Assembly (NCBI GenBank): GCA_964637835.1 | Contig: CAZWYF010000003.1 | Location: 1-64,000 of the forward strand | Direction of reading: 5' to 3' | DNA: 64,000 nt | Origin: Glo-17 sp964637835 | GTDB lineage: Bacteria; Krumholzibacteriota; Krumholzibacteriia; LZORAL124-64-63 | Part shown: positions 49,119-57,488 of the stretch, piece by piece | Layout of the letters: every line of letters starts with the position of its first letter | Position numbering within the stretch: the stretch's first letter is position 1 | Program-made: the position numbers and the translations under genes | Notes under the pieces: generated by a model | Told to the model about the DNA's origin: nothing | What the model saw: the letters and a program-made list of their open reading frames with translations, nothing else | Databases searched by the model: none

Positions 49119-49504
49119 TGGACCGCATCACCGTCCAGGGCATCGACGTCTATGCCCATCACGGGGTCCACCCCGCCGAGCGGGAGCTGGGCCAGCGCTT
49201 CGTCATCGACGTCGAGCTCTTCGGGGACTGGTCCGCCCCCGGCGAGAGCGACGCCCTGGGGGACGCCCTGGACTACGTGGCGGTCCACCGCCGCATCCGC
49301 GAGGTGGCCGCCGCCCACAGCTACCACCTGCTCGAGGCCCTGGCCACGCGCATCTGCCGGGCGCTGCTGAACGACTTCCCGGTCGCCCGTACCGTGGTCA
49401 CCGTGCACAAGCCCAACCCGCCCATCGCCAGCTTCCTCGGACGCGTCTCGGTGACCCTCGACCGCGATCGCCACTGGCTCGACGGCGCCGCGGAGACGCG
49501 GTGA
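49118..49504 (+). CDS. folB: Dihydroneopterin aldolase
   Basis: FolB cleaves 7,8-dihydroneopterin to 6-hydroxymethyl-dihydropterin and glycolaldehyde in folate synthesis. The 128 residues match the family; signatures are IDVYAHHGVHPAERELGQRF, ALDYVAVH, the catalytic-region LLEALATRI and VHKPNPPI. It is coupled to dapL upstream and folK downstream by overlapping stop/start codons. folP and folE are not in the window. Confidence 0.95.
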   Translation: MDRITVQGIDVYAHHGVHPAERELGQRFVIDVELFGDWSAPGESDALGDALDYVAVHRRIREVAAAHSYHLLEALATRICRALLNDFPVARTVVTVHKPNPPIASFLGRVSVTLDRDRHWLDGAAETR

Positions 49505-50106
49505 CCGGCGCGGCCTCCCATCTGGTCCCCCCCGACGGGCCCGAGGAGGTGGTCCTCGGCCTCGGCGGCAACGTGGGCGACCGCCTGCGCTGTCTGCGGC
49601 AGGCGGCCTTCGCGCTGGCGGCCCATCCGGAGCTCGAGGTCACCGCGAACAGCCGGGTCTGGGAGAGCGCTTACGTGGGTCCCGGCACGCAGGCCCCGTA
49701 CCTGAACCTGGTGCTCGTCGCCCGGACCGAGCTGGCCCCGGCCGCGCTGCTGGCCCTGGCCAAGGGGCTGGAGCAGCGGCTCGGTCGTCCCGCCGGTGGG
49801 CACATGCGGCCGCGGACGGTGGACGTGGACATCCTGCTCCACGGTGAACGCACCGGCAGCGACCACCTGCTCACCCTGCCGCATCCGCGACTGCGCGAGC
49901 GCGGCTTCGTGCTCGGCCCGCTGGCCGAGCTGCAACCGGAGCGTGTGCTGCCCGATTGCGGGGAGACGGTGGCGCAGGCATGGTCTAGAATACGCGCGCA
50001 ACTGGACGGGCCGTGGCTGCGGCCGCTGGCCGAGCCGCTGGTGAGCGGTGCGGCGGTGGCCGGCAAGGAGGAGTGGCGTGCTGCCCTGGCGGTACATTGT
50101 CGTTGA
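49501..50106 (+). CDS. folK: 2-amino-4-hydroxy-6-hydroxymethyldihydropteridine pyrophosphokinase
   Basis: HPPK transfers pyrophosphate from ATP to the product of FolB. GLGGNVGDR is the N-terminal signature, TQAPYLNLVL follows, and GGHMRPRTVDVDILLHG holds the ATP/Mg-binding Asp-x-Asp. LPHPRLRERGFVLGPLAEL completes it. At 201 residues it is longer than E. coli FolK (159) because of N- and C-terminal extensions. The start is GTG at 49501, overlapping the folB stop (GTGA). The last 29 nt overlap the kinase gene. Confidence 0.94.
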   Translation: MTGAASHLVPPDGPEEVVLGLGGNVGDRLRCLRQAAFALAAHPELEVTANSRVWESAYVGPGTQAPYLNLVLVARTELAPAALLALAKGLEQRLGRPAGGHMRPRTVDVDILLHGERTGSDHLLTLPHPRLRERGFVLGPLAELQPERVLPDCGETVAQAWSRIRAQLDGPWLRPLAEPLVSGAAVAGKEEWRAALAVHCR

Positions 50107-50722
50107 AGGCGTCATCGGGGTGGGCAAGACCAGCCTGGTCAAGCTCCTGGCCACGCGGCTCGGCGCGCGCGTGAACCTCGAGGTGGTGGAGGAGAACCCC
50201 TTCCTCCCCCGCTTCTACCAGAACCGCGCGGCCTACGCCTTCCAGACCCAGATCTTCTTCCTGCTCAGCCGCTACCGTCAGCAGCAGGCGCTGGCCCAGC
50301 CCGACCTCTTCCACGAGGCGGTGATCTCGGACTATCTCTTCGCCAAGGACCGCATCTTCGCCAACCTCAACCTGGCCGACGACGAGCTGGTGCTCTACGA
50401 CCAGCTCGCCCGGATCCTCGAGGAACGCGTCCTGCGGCCCGACCTGGTGATCTACCTGCAGGCCAGCACCGACCTGCTCATGCGCCGCATCCGCCAGCGC
50501 GGCCGCGACTACGAGCGCGGCATGGATCCCGAGTACATCGAGAGCCTGGGCCGCGCCTACAACTTCTTCTTCCACCACTACCAGGACACGCCGCTGCTGG
50601 TGGTGGGGGCCGATCACCTCGATTACGTCGGCGTCCCCGGGGATCTCGACCTGCTGGTCGACCAGCTCCGCGAGCCCTTCCGCGGCACGCGCTTCTTCGC
50701 CCCGCGCGCCGGCGGCGCCTGA
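50078..50722 (+). CDS. Deoxynucleoside kinase family protein
   Basis: A 214-residue P-loop kinase of the dNK/dGK-dCK family. EGVIGVGKTSL is the P-loop, VVEENPFLPRFYQ carries the catalytic-type Glu after the P-loop, SDYLFAKDRIFA is the ERS-like substrate-binding region, and RRIRQRGRDYERG is the LID arginine segment. These enzymes salvage deoxynucleosides in Bacillus-like bacteria and several FCB lineages. The start is GTG at 50078, behind AAGGAG, inside the end of folK. Which deoxynucleoside is used cannot be told. Confidence 0.88.
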   Translation: MLPWRYIVVEGVIGVGKTSLVKLLATRLGARVNLEVVEENPFLPRFYQNRAAYAFQTQIFFLLSRYRQQQALAQPDLFHEAVISDYLFAKDRIFANLNLADDELVLYDQLARILEERVLRPDLVIYLQASTDLLMRRIRQRGRDYERGMDPEYIESLGRAYNFFFHHYQDTPLLVVGADHLDYVGVPGDLDLLVDQLREPFRGTRFFAPRAGGA

Positions 50723-50735
50723 GAAAGGACCCGCC

Positions 50736-51620
50736 ATGCCCGGCCCGCCCAGCCTCGACATCTTCGCCCGTCGCCGCGCCGAGAAGCGGCCGCTGGCGAT
50801 GCTCACCGCCTACGACGTCTCCAGCGCCCGGCTGGCCGCCCGCGGCGGCGTGGACGCCCTGCTGGTGGGCGACTCCGTGGGCCAGGTGGTCCTCGGTCAC
50901 GGGAGCACGCTGCCGGTGACCCTCGACCAGATGGCGCACCACACCGCGGCGGTGGTGCGGGCGCAGACCGGCCTGCCGGTGATCGCCGACCTGCCCTACG
51001 GCACCTTCCACGTCGATCCCCGCGACACCGTCCGCGCCGGCCTGCGCCTGGTGCAGGAGGGCGGCGCCCAGGCGGTCAAGCTGGAGGGCGGCCGGGAGCG
51101 TCGCGACCACGTGTCCGCGTTGCTGGCCGCTGAGATCCCGGTCATGGGGCACCTCGGCCTGACGCCGCAGAGCCTCAATCGCCTCGGCGGCTACCGGGTC
51201 CAGGGCCGGGAGGAGGCCGCGGCGGAGACCCTGCTCGCGGACGCCCGGCTGCTGGCCGAGCTGGGCTGCTTCGCGGTGGTGCTGGAGTGCGTCCCGGCCA
51301 GCCTGGCCGCCCGGATCACCGCCAGCGCGGGCGTGCCGACGGTGGGCATCGGCGCGGGCCAGGCGTGCGACGGCCAGGTGCTGGTCTTCCACGACCTGCT
51401 CGGCCTCGGCGACGACTTCCAGCCACGGTTCGTCAAGCGCTACGCCGAGCTGGGGGACGCCGCGGCCGCCGCCATCGGGACCTACGCCGAGGAGGTCCGC
51501 CAGGGCGTCTTCCCGGCGCCGGAGCATTCCTACGGCGAGGGCAAGGGCAGGCGCCGGGCCGGTGATCCGAGCGCCGGGAAGAGCGGCGGGTCGGGTGACG
51601 CCGACGTCCCGGAGGCGTGA
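50736..51620 (+). CDS. panB: 3-methyl-2-oxobutanoate hydroxymethyltransferase
   Basis: Ketopantoate synthase, first committed step of pantothenate synthesis, 294 residues. MLTAYDVSSARLAARGG, LLVGDSVGQVVLGH, LEGGRERRDH and MGHLGLTPQS are conserved landmarks including the Mg-binding Asp and catalytic Glu region. The C-terminus has an extra Gly/Lys/Ser-rich tail of about 25 residues. It is 13 nt after the kinase gene and 4 nt before panC. AAAGGA precedes the ATG. Confidence 0.96.
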   Translation: MPGPPSLDIFARRRAEKRPLAMLTAYDVSSARLAARGGVDALLVGDSVGQVVLGHGSTLPVTLDQMAHHTAAVVRAQTGLPVIADLPYGTFHVDPRDTVRAGLRLVQEGGAQAVKLEGGRERRDHVSALLAAEIPVMGHLGLTPQSLNRLGGYRVQGREEAAAETLLADARLLAELGCFAVVLECVPASLAARITASAGVPTVGIGAGQACDGQVLVFHDLLGLGDDFQPRFVKRYAELGDAAAAAIGTYAEEVRQGVFPAPEHSYGEGKGRRRAGDPSAGKSGGSGDADVPEA

Positions 51621-51624
51621 CCCC

Positions 51625-52512
51625 GTGGAGCTGCTGCACACCCGCGACGACCTCGCCCGGCTCGCCGGCCTGCGCCGCGACTCCCGCCCGCTGGTCCTGG
51701 TCCCCACCATGGGGGCCCTGCACGCCGGGCATCTGGCCCTGGTGGATCGCGCCGCGCGACTGGGCGAGGCGGTGGTCTCCATCTTCGTCAACCCCGCGCA
51801 GTTCGGTCCGGGGGAGGACTTCGACGCCTATCCACGCGACCTGGATCGCGATCTGGCCCTGCTGCGGCCGCACGGCGTGCGGGCGGTGTTCGCGCCCCCG
51901 GTGAGCGAGATGTACCGCAGGCCCGACGGCGTCCGCGTGCAGCCGGGGCCCGCCGCCGAGGGCCTCTGCGGCGCGAACCGGCCTGGCCACTTCGCGGGCG
52001 TGCTGACGGTGGTCCTCAAGCTCCTCAACCTGATCCGGCCCGACCTGGCGCTCTTCGGGCGCAAGGACGCCCAGCAGTTCCTGGTCATCGCGGAGATGGT
52101 CCGCGACCTGGACGTGCCGGTGACCGTGCTCGACCAGCCCACGGTGCGCGAGCGCGATGGGCTGGCGATGTCGTCGCGGAACGCGTATCTGTCGGCGGAG
52201 GCGCGGGAGCGCGCGCTCTGCCTCGGCCGGGCGTTGCAGGACGCCCGCGCGGCGCTGGCCGCCGGCGAGCACGACCCCCGCCGGCTCGAGGCGATCATGT
52301 CGGCGGCGCTCGCGCCGGCCGACCAGGTGGAATACGCCGCCGTCCGCAGGGTGCCCGATCTCGTGGTGCCCGCCCGTGCGGAGGGCCGTCTGCTCCTGGC
52401 CGTGGCCGCTCGCGTGGAACCGGCCCGGCTCATCGACAACCTGGTCCTGGAGGTGGATGCGACCGGCGTGCGGCCGGCGTCCCTGGCGGACCATCCGGAG
52501 GCGACAGCATGA
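51625..52512 (+). CDS. panC: Pantothenate synthetase
   Basis: ATP-dependent ligation of pantoate and beta-alanine, 295 residues. VPTMGALHAGHLALVDRA is the HIGH-type motif, FVNPAQFGPGEDFDAYPR follows, and GRKDAQQ and MSSRNAYL (KMSKS-equivalent) are present. I chose GTG at 51625, with GGAGG upstream; a GTG 30 nt earlier would overlap panB. panD, which makes beta-alanine, is not in the operon. The stop overlaps the next gene by 4 nt. Confidence 0.96.
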   Translation: MELLHTRDDLARLAGLRRDSRPLVLVPTMGALHAGHLALVDRAARLGEAVVSIFVNPAQFGPGEDFDAYPRDLDRDLALLRPHGVRAVFAPPVSEMYRRPDGVRVQPGPAAEGLCGANRPGHFAGVLTVVLKLLNLIRPDLALFGRKDAQQFLVIAEMVRDLDVPVTVLDQPTVRERDGLAMSSRNAYLSAEARERALCLGRALQDARAALAAGEHDPRRLEAIMSAALAPADQVEYAAVRRVPDLVVPARAEGRLLLAVAARVEPARLIDNLVLEVDATGVRPASLADHPEATA

Positions 52513-53261
52513 CCGAGAAACCCACCATCGACGCCGTGATCCTGGCCGCGGGCAAGGGGACCCGCATGAAGAGCGACCGGCCCAAGGTCCTGCACCGGCT
52601 CGACGGCCGCCCTTTGCTCGATCACGTGCTGCAGACCGCCCGGGAGGCGGGGATCGACCGCACCGTGGTGGTGGTGGGGCATCAGGCCGACCGCGTCCGC
52701 GAGGCCTGCGCCGCGGATGATCTGCAGTTCGTGGTCCAGGAGCCCCAGCTGGGGACCGGCCATGCGGTCCAGGTGGCCGCGCCCGCGCTGCGCGGCGGCG
52801 GCTACACCGTGATCCTCGCTGGCGATGTACCGCTGCTGCGCGCCGAGACCCTGCAGCGCCTGGTGCAGCAGACCATCGCCCGCGAGGCGGCGGCCACGGT
52901 GCTGACCTGCGTGGTGGAGGACGCTGGCAGCTACGGCCGCATCGTCAAGGATCCCGAGGGCGGGCTGCAGAAGATCGTCGAGGCCCGCGACGCCACGCCG
53001 GCCGAACTGGCCATCGGCGAGTACAACAGCGGCGTCTACTGCTTCCGGACCGACCGGCTGCGGACCGCCCTGGAGGCCCTGACGGCGGATAACGACCAGG
53101 GCGAGTACTATCTCACCGACACCATCGGCTGGCTCGTGGAGCGGGACGAGCCGGTGGGCACCCTGGTCACCCCCGACACCGACGAGGTGGTGGGCATCAA
53201 CACCGTGGAGGAGCTGGCCGCGGCCGAGCGCCTCTACCATGCCCGCCGCGACGCGAGCTGA
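52509..53261 (+). CDS. glmU: GlmU-type N-acetylglucosamine-1-phosphate uridylyltransferase, pyrophosphorylase domain only
   Basis: A 250-residue nucleotidyltransferase. VILAAGKGTRMKSDRPKVLH is the GlmU signature, QLGTGHAVQ and AGDVPLLR bind nucleotide and Mg, GSYGRIVKD and EYNSGVYCF bind the sugar, and GINTVEEL closes the domain. Bacterial GlmU is normally about 450 residues with a C-terminal left-handed beta-helix acetyltransferase. Here the frame stops cleanly and the HIT gene begins 1 nt later, so the acetyltransferase half is absent. It likely makes UDP-GlcNAc but needs a separate acetyltransferase, or uses another sugar-1-phosphate. ATG overlaps the panC stop. Confidence 0.85.
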   Translation: MTEKPTIDAVILAAGKGTRMKSDRPKVLHRLDGRPLLDHVLQTAREAGIDRTVVVVGHQADRVREACAADDLQFVVQEPQLGTGHAVQVAAPALRGGGYTVILAGDVPLLRAETLQRLVQQTIAREAAATVLTCVVEDAGSYGRIVKDPEGGLQKIVEARDATPAELAIGEYNSGVYCFRTDRLRTALEALTADNDQGEYYLTDTIGWLVERDEPVGTLVTPDTDEVVGINTVEELAAAERLYHARRDAS

Positions 53262-53262
53262 C

Positions 53263-53763
53263 ATGGACCGGCTCTACACGCCCTGGAGGTTCGCCTACGT
53301 GACCGGCGCCAAGAGCGACCACGGCTGCGTGTTCTGCGGCGTGCTGGCCGCCGACACCGACCCGGAGAACCACGTCCTGCACCGCGGCGAGCACTGGACG
53401 GTGATGCTCAACCGCTACCCGTACAACAACGGGCACCTGCTCCTGGTGCTCAACCGCCACGCCGCGCAGCTGGGCGACTGCACCGCCGGGGAGCTGGCCG
53501 GGATGGGCCGCCTGCTGGCGGCCATGGAGCGCGCCCTGGGCGAGAGCCTGCGGCCCCACGGATTCAACTGCGGCTACAACGGCGGCCGCAGCGCGGGCGC
53601 CGGCATCCCCGAGCACCTGCATCTGCACCTGCTGCCCCGCTGGAACGGCGACACCAACTTCATGACCACCGTGGGCGAGACCCGCGTCCTGCCCCAGACG
53701 CTGGACCAGGTGCGTGACCGCGTGGGCGCGGCCCTGGCCGCGATCCTGGCCGCCGAGTCGTGA
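53263..53763 (+). CDS. HIT-family hydrolase/phosphorylase
   Basis: A 166-residue histidine-triad protein. RLYTPWRFAYV and a CVFC zinc-type pair open the chain, and EHLHLHLLPRW is the HxHxH catalytic motif. This start is typical of the Ap4A phosphorylase-like HIT branch (Rv2613c type), which acts on diadenosine or adenosine nucleotides. ATG at 53263 lies 1 nt after the glmU stop. A house-cleaning role is likely; the substrate is not certain. Confidence 0.88.
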   Translation: MDRLYTPWRFAYVTGAKSDHGCVFCGVLAADTDPENHVLHRGEHWTVMLNRYPYNNGHLLLVLNRHAAQLGDCTAGELAGMGRLLAAMERALGESLRPHGFNCGYNGGRSAGAGIPEHLHLHLLPRWNGDTNFMTTVGETRVLPQTLDQVRDRVGAALAAILAAES

Positions 53764-54221
53764 GGCGCTGGCGCAACCCGCTGCTGCTGTTGCTGCTGCT
53801 GGTCTGTGCGGGCTCGTGGTGGTGGGCGCGCCGTGAACCGGCGCTCCCGGTCGCCCCCGGCTCCGCCGCCGGCGCACCGGAGGCGGAATCGCCGCTCTCG
53901 GCCGAGCCGGTCGACCTCGGGGACCTGGCCAGCGTGCATCTCGCCGTGCTCAACGGCACCGGCGAGGCGGGCCTGGCCCGCCGGGTCAGCCGCCACCTGG
54001 CCGACCTCGGCTGCGTGGTCGTGCGCATCGCCGATGCGCCGCACGACACCTTCGCCACCACCCTGCTGATCAACCGGCGCCTGGCCATGCGGGACGCGCG
54101 CCGTCTCGCGAGCCGTCTCGGCGGCGTGCGGCTGCTGCGCGAGTGGGACGACCGCGCCACCGAGGACGCCATGCTGGTCATCGGCCACGACCACGGGCGC
54201 CGTGGCCTGCCGCCGCGTTGA
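53760..54221 (+). CDS. Membrane-anchored LytR_C-domain protein
   Basis: A 153-residue protein with one N-terminal membrane helix (about 7-22), a Pro/Ala linker, and a LytR/CpsA/Psr C-terminal (LytR_C) domain: VHLAVLNGTGEAGLARRVSRHLADLGCVVV. It lacks the LCP phosphotransferase domain that precedes this module in LytR proteins. The start is GTG at 53760, overlapping the HIT stop (GTGA). Stand-alone LytR_C proteins are common in this operon position in several Gram-negative phyla; function unknown. It ends the nine-gene operon. Confidence 0.72.
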   Translation: MRRWRNPLLLLLLLVCAGSWWWARREPALPVAPGSAAGAPEAESPLSAEPVDLGDLASVHLAVLNGTGEAGLARRVSRHLADLGCVVVRIADAPHDTFATTLLINRRLAMRDARRLASRLGGVRLLREWDDRATEDAMLVIGHDHGRRGLPPR

Positions 54222-54362
54222 CGGACGGCGCGGCCCACCCTCGGCGGGGCGGTCCCACCGCGGCGCTGACCACCCGCGAGGCGGCCTCGTTCGCGCTTGC
54301 GAAAATCGGGCGAACATGCCATGATCTCGTCAGGACCAGGGGGTCGTTCCCCGATTTCCTGC

Positions 54363-54391
54363 TGGAAGCGGCGTCCGATGCGCTCTATATT
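54363..54391 (+). promoter_or_regulatory. Promoter candidate for the DUF4321-tatA-mrf operon
   Basis: TGGAAG and TATATT with a 17-nt spacer, 76 nt before the DUF4321 start. A second candidate, TTGCGA-N17-CATGAT, lies at 54297-54325. The rest of this 246-nt spacer shows no gene. Confidence 0.35.
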
Positions 54392-54467
54392 CGCCCGGGA
54401 GTCGGCCCCGACGGCCGGCCGACGGTGACGGCATGCTCGTTCCGCGACCTCGGGAAGACGGGAACCG

Positions 54468-54737
54468 ATGCGGCAGAGTCTGGGAAAAGTCGTCCTCATC
54501 CTCCTGCTCGGCGTGCTCATCGGAGCGGTCTTCAGCGAGGTGATCGGTCTGTTCCTGACCGAGGGCAGCGTGGCGCACCAGGTGTTCGTCACCGGCTACC
54601 GGGGTTTCGGCCTGCGCGAGGTCGACCTCGACCTGGTGGTGGTGCAGCTGAAGTTCGGGCTGACCATCAACGTCACCCTCATGAGCGTCGTGGGCGTGTT
54701 CATCGCCTCGCAGCTCTTGCGGTGGTACCGCTACTGA
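54468..54737 (+). CDS. DUF4321 small membrane protein
   Basis: An 89-residue membrane protein with one long N-terminal helix (LGKVVLILLLGVLIGAVFSE) and a second hydrophobic segment near the C-terminus (NVTLMSVVGVFIASQLL). The Gly-Lys-Val start and Gly-Ala-Val-x-Ser-Glu turn match the DUF4321 family of unknown function. It lies 17 nt upstream of tatA, which suggests an envelope or secretion link without showing one. Confidence 0.75.
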   Translation: MRQSLGKVVLILLLGVLIGAVFSEVIGLFLTEGSVAHQVFVTGYRGFGLREVDLDLVVVQLKFGLTINVTLMSVVGVFIASQLLRWYRY

Positions 54738-54754
54738 TTGTCGCAGGAGGCGAT

Positions 54755-55057
54755 ATGATCCCCGTGCTCGGCTTCGTCGGTCCCATCGGCTGGCAGGAGC
54801 TCCTGATCGTCCTGGTCCTGGTGCTCATCGTCTTCGGCCCGCGCAAGCTGCCGGAGATCGCCGAGGCGTTCGGCAAGTCCATCAACAAGTTCAAGTCCGC
54901 GACCAGGGACGCCACGGACGACGTCAAGCGCGAGCTCGACGACGCCCGCCGCACCGTGCAGGACGATCCCCCGGCCGACCGGCCCAGGGCCGAGCCGAAG
55001 GCCGAGCCGACGGCCGAGCCCGGGGCCGAGGAGCGCGACCGCCCCCGCGAGGGCTGA
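54755..55057 (+). CDS. tatA: Sec-independent translocase protein TatA
   Basis: Pore-forming subunit of the twin-arginine translocase, 100 residues. One membrane helix (about 14-32) is followed by FGPRKLPEIAEAFGKSINKFKSA, the hinge and amphipathic helix that define TatA/E. The tail is acidic and Pro/Glu-rich. AGGAGG precedes ATG at 54755. tatC and tatB are not adjacent, so this is an unlinked TatA. Confidence 0.94.
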   Translation: MIPVLGFVGPIGWQELLIVLVLVLIVFGPRKLPEIAEAFGKSINKFKSATRDATDDVKRELDDARRTVQDDPPADRPRAEPKAEPTAEPGAEERDRPREG

Positions 55058-55098
55058 TCCTCCCTGCCGGTGTCTCCCGCTGCGGCACGGAGGCCGCC

Positions 55099-57462
55099 AT
55101 GAACCTGGCCCAGCTCCTCGACCGGCTCCGCGGGGACGAGAGATTCCTGCGTCACGTCACCCGCTGGGAGGTGATCCCGCCGCGCGCCGGCCGTCATGCC
55201 GACTGGCCGTCGGCGCTGGATCCGCGCCTGGTCCGCGCCATGCAGGCCCGGGGCATCGAGCGGCCCTACGTGCATCAGGCCGAGGCCGTCGAGGCGGTCC
55301 TGTCCGGCCGCTCGGTGGTGATCCCCACGCCCACCGCCTCGGGCAAGACCCTCTGCTACAACCTGCCGGTGTTCGACGCGTTGCTGAAGGACGCCGAGTC
55401 GCGCGCGCTCTACCTGTTCCCCACCAAGGCGCTGAGCCAGGACCAGATGCACGAGGCGCACCAGGTGGTGGGCGAGCTGGGCGTGGACATCAAGGTCCAC
55501 ACCTTCGACGGCGACACCCCCGAGACCGCGCGCAAGGCCATCCGCAGCAGCGGCCACATCGTGGTCACCAACCCCGACATGCTGCACCAGGGCATCCTGC
55601 CGCACCACACGCTGTGGGTGAAGCTCTTCGAGAACCTGCGCTACGTGGTGATCGACGAGGTCCACCAGTATCGCGGCGTCTTCGGCAGCCATGTGGCCAA
55701 CGTCCTGCGCCGCCTGCGCCGCATCGCCGCGTTCTACGGCGCCGATCCGCAGTTCATCTGCTGCTCGGCCACCATCGCCAACCCCCGCGAACTGGCCGCG
55801 CAGCTGACGGGCACGGACCTCGTGGAGGTGAGCGAGAACGGCGCGCCACGGGGCGAGAAGCACTTCGTGTTCTACAATCCGCCGGTGGTCAATCCGGAGC
55901 TGGGCATCCGCCGCTCGGCGGTCAAGGAGACCCGCAAGCTGGCCGGACGGTTCCTGGGCACCGGCGCGCAGCTGATCGTCTTCGCCCGCAGCCGCATGCG
56001 CGTGGAATTGCTGCTCACCTATCTCGAGCAGGCCGGCCGCAAGGTGGGGATCCGGAGCGGCGAGGTGCGCGGCTACCGGGGGGGCTACCTGCCCGGCGAG
56101 CGCCGCGCCATCGAGCGCGGCCTGCGCGAGGGGTCGGTCCGCGCCGTGGTCTCCACCAATGCCCTCGAGCTGGGCATCGACATCGGTGCCCTGGACGTCT
56201 GCCTCATGTGCGGCTACGCCGGCTCGGTGGCCTCCACCTGGCAGCAGGCCGGCCGCGCCGGGCGCCGGAACGATCTGTCGGCCGTGGTCCTGGTGGGCAC
56301 CAGCTCGCCGGCCGACCAGTACATCATGGGCAATCCCGACTACTTCCTCGGCCGCTCCCCCGAGCACGCCACCATCGATCCGGACAACCTGATCGTCCTG
56401 TCCAGCCACCTGAAGTGCGCGGCCTTCGAGCTGCCCTTCGCCGCCGAGGAGACCTTCGGCGACCAGCGGGTCACCGAGATCCTCGATTACCTGGCCGAGC
56501 AGCGCGTCCTGCACGCGGCCGACGGCCGCTACCACTGGATGGCCGACACCTACCCCGCCGAGGAGGTGAGCCTGCGCGCTGCCGCGCCGGACAACGTGGT
56601 GGTGGTGGATCGCTCGGTGCCTGGCGGGCGCATCATCGGCGAGATGGATCTCTTCAGCGCCCAGGAGATGCTCCACGACGAGGCCATCTACATCCACGGC
56701 GCCCAGCAGTACCACGTGGACCGGCTGGACTGGGAGCGCCGCAAGGCCTACGTCCAGCCCGTGCGGGTGGACCACTGGACCGATGCCCAGCGCAAGGTGG
56801 AGCTCAAGACGCTGGACGCGGAGCAGGACCGATCCGACACGCACCTCGGCCAGCTCGGCCTCGGCGAGATCGGCCTGGTGCACAAGGTGACCGTGTTCAA
56901 GAAGATCAAGCTGGGGACGCACGAGAACATCGGCTCGGGCAAGGTCCACCTGCCGGAGATGGAGATGCACACCACCAGCATGTGGTGGCAGCTGCCAGAA
57001 GAGGTCCGCGCGCAGATGAACGGCCAGGGCCTGGACCTGGGCGACGCCCTCAAGGGGCTCGCCCACCTGCTGGGCACGGTGGCGCCGGTGTTCGTCATGG
57101 CCGACGTGCGGGACCTGCACGCCCAGGCCATGCTCCGCGCACCGTTCACGGGCCAGCCCACGCTGTATCTCTACGACTCCGTGCCTGGCGGCGTGGGCTA
57201 CGCCCGGCGCATCTACCAGCAGTGGGAGGAGATCCGGGCCGCGGCCCTGGCGCACGTGCGCCGCTGCCCCTGTCGGCAGGGCTGCCCGTCCTGCGTGGGG
57301 GCCGTGGTGGAGACCGGCGATCGCGCCCGGGACGGTGCGGCCTGGCTCCTGGCCCGCGCGGGCGGGGAGGCGATGGCGACGGGCCCGCGAGCGGTGGCCG
57401 CGCCGCTCGCCCTGCCGCCGGCGCCCGCCGAGCGCTTCGGCGGGGACCTGTCCAGCAACTGA
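55099..57462 (+). CDS. mrfA: MrfA/YprA-like DEAD-box helicase
   Basis: A 787-residue superfamily 2 helicase. Motif I is PTASGKTLCYNLP, motif II DEVHQYRG, motif III CSATIAN, motif V ALELGIDIGALD, and motif VI QQAGRAGRR. The C-terminal DUF1998/MZB region carries the zinc-type cysteines CPCRQGCPSCVG. Order and length match B. subtilis MrfA (YprA), a helicase for repair of mitomycin-type crosslinks. The next gene is the matching exonuclease. ATG at 55099 is preceded by CGGAGG. Confidence 0.87.
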   Translation: MNLAQLLDRLRGDERFLRHVTRWEVIPPRAGRHADWPSALDPRLVRAMQARGIERPYVHQAEAVEAVLSGRSVVIPTPTASGKTLCYNLPVFDALLKDAESRALYLFPTKALSQDQMHEAHQVVGELGVDIKVHTFDGDTPETARKAIRSSGHIVVTNPDMLHQGILPHHTLWVKLFENLRYVVIDEVHQYRGVFGSHVANVLRRLRRIAAFYGADPQFICCSATIANPRELAAQLTGTDLVEVSENGAPRGEKHFVFYNPPVVNPELGIRRSAVKETRKLAGRFLGTGAQLIVFARSRMRVELLLTYLEQAGRKVGIRSGEVRGYRGGYLPGERRAIERGLREGSVRAVVSTNALELGIDIGALDVCLMCGYAGSVASTWQQAGRAGRRNDLSAVVLVGTSSPADQYIMGNPDYFLGRSPEHATIDPDNLIVLSSHLKCAAFELPFAAEETFGDQRVTEILDYLAEQRVLHAADGRYHWMADTYPAEEVSLRAAAPDNVVVVDRSVPGGRIIGEMDLFSAQEMLHDEAIYIHGAQQYHVDRLDWERRKAYVQPVRVDHWTDAQRKVELKTLDAEQDRSDTHLGQLGLGEIGLVHKVTVFKKIKLGTHENIGSGKVHLPEMEMHTTSMWWQLPEEVRAQMNGQGLDLGDALKGLAHLLGTVAPVFVMADVRDLHAQAMLRAPFTGQPTLYLYDSVPGGVGYARRIYQQWEEIRAAALAHVRRCPCRQGCPSCVGAVVETGDRARDGAAWLLARAGGEAMATGPRAVAAPLALPPAPAERFGGDLSSN

Positions 57463-57488
57463 CCGCTCGCCAGCGAGGGGAGCCCGCG

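Noticed and set aside
50736..52512. Missing panD as evidence of a broken pantothenate pathway
   Set aside because: panD is often unlinked from panBC, so absence from one window says nothing about the genome.
52509..53261. Frameshifted full-length glmU
   Set aside because: No hexapeptide-repeat sequence in any frame follows the stop; the downstream DNA is the intact HIT gene.
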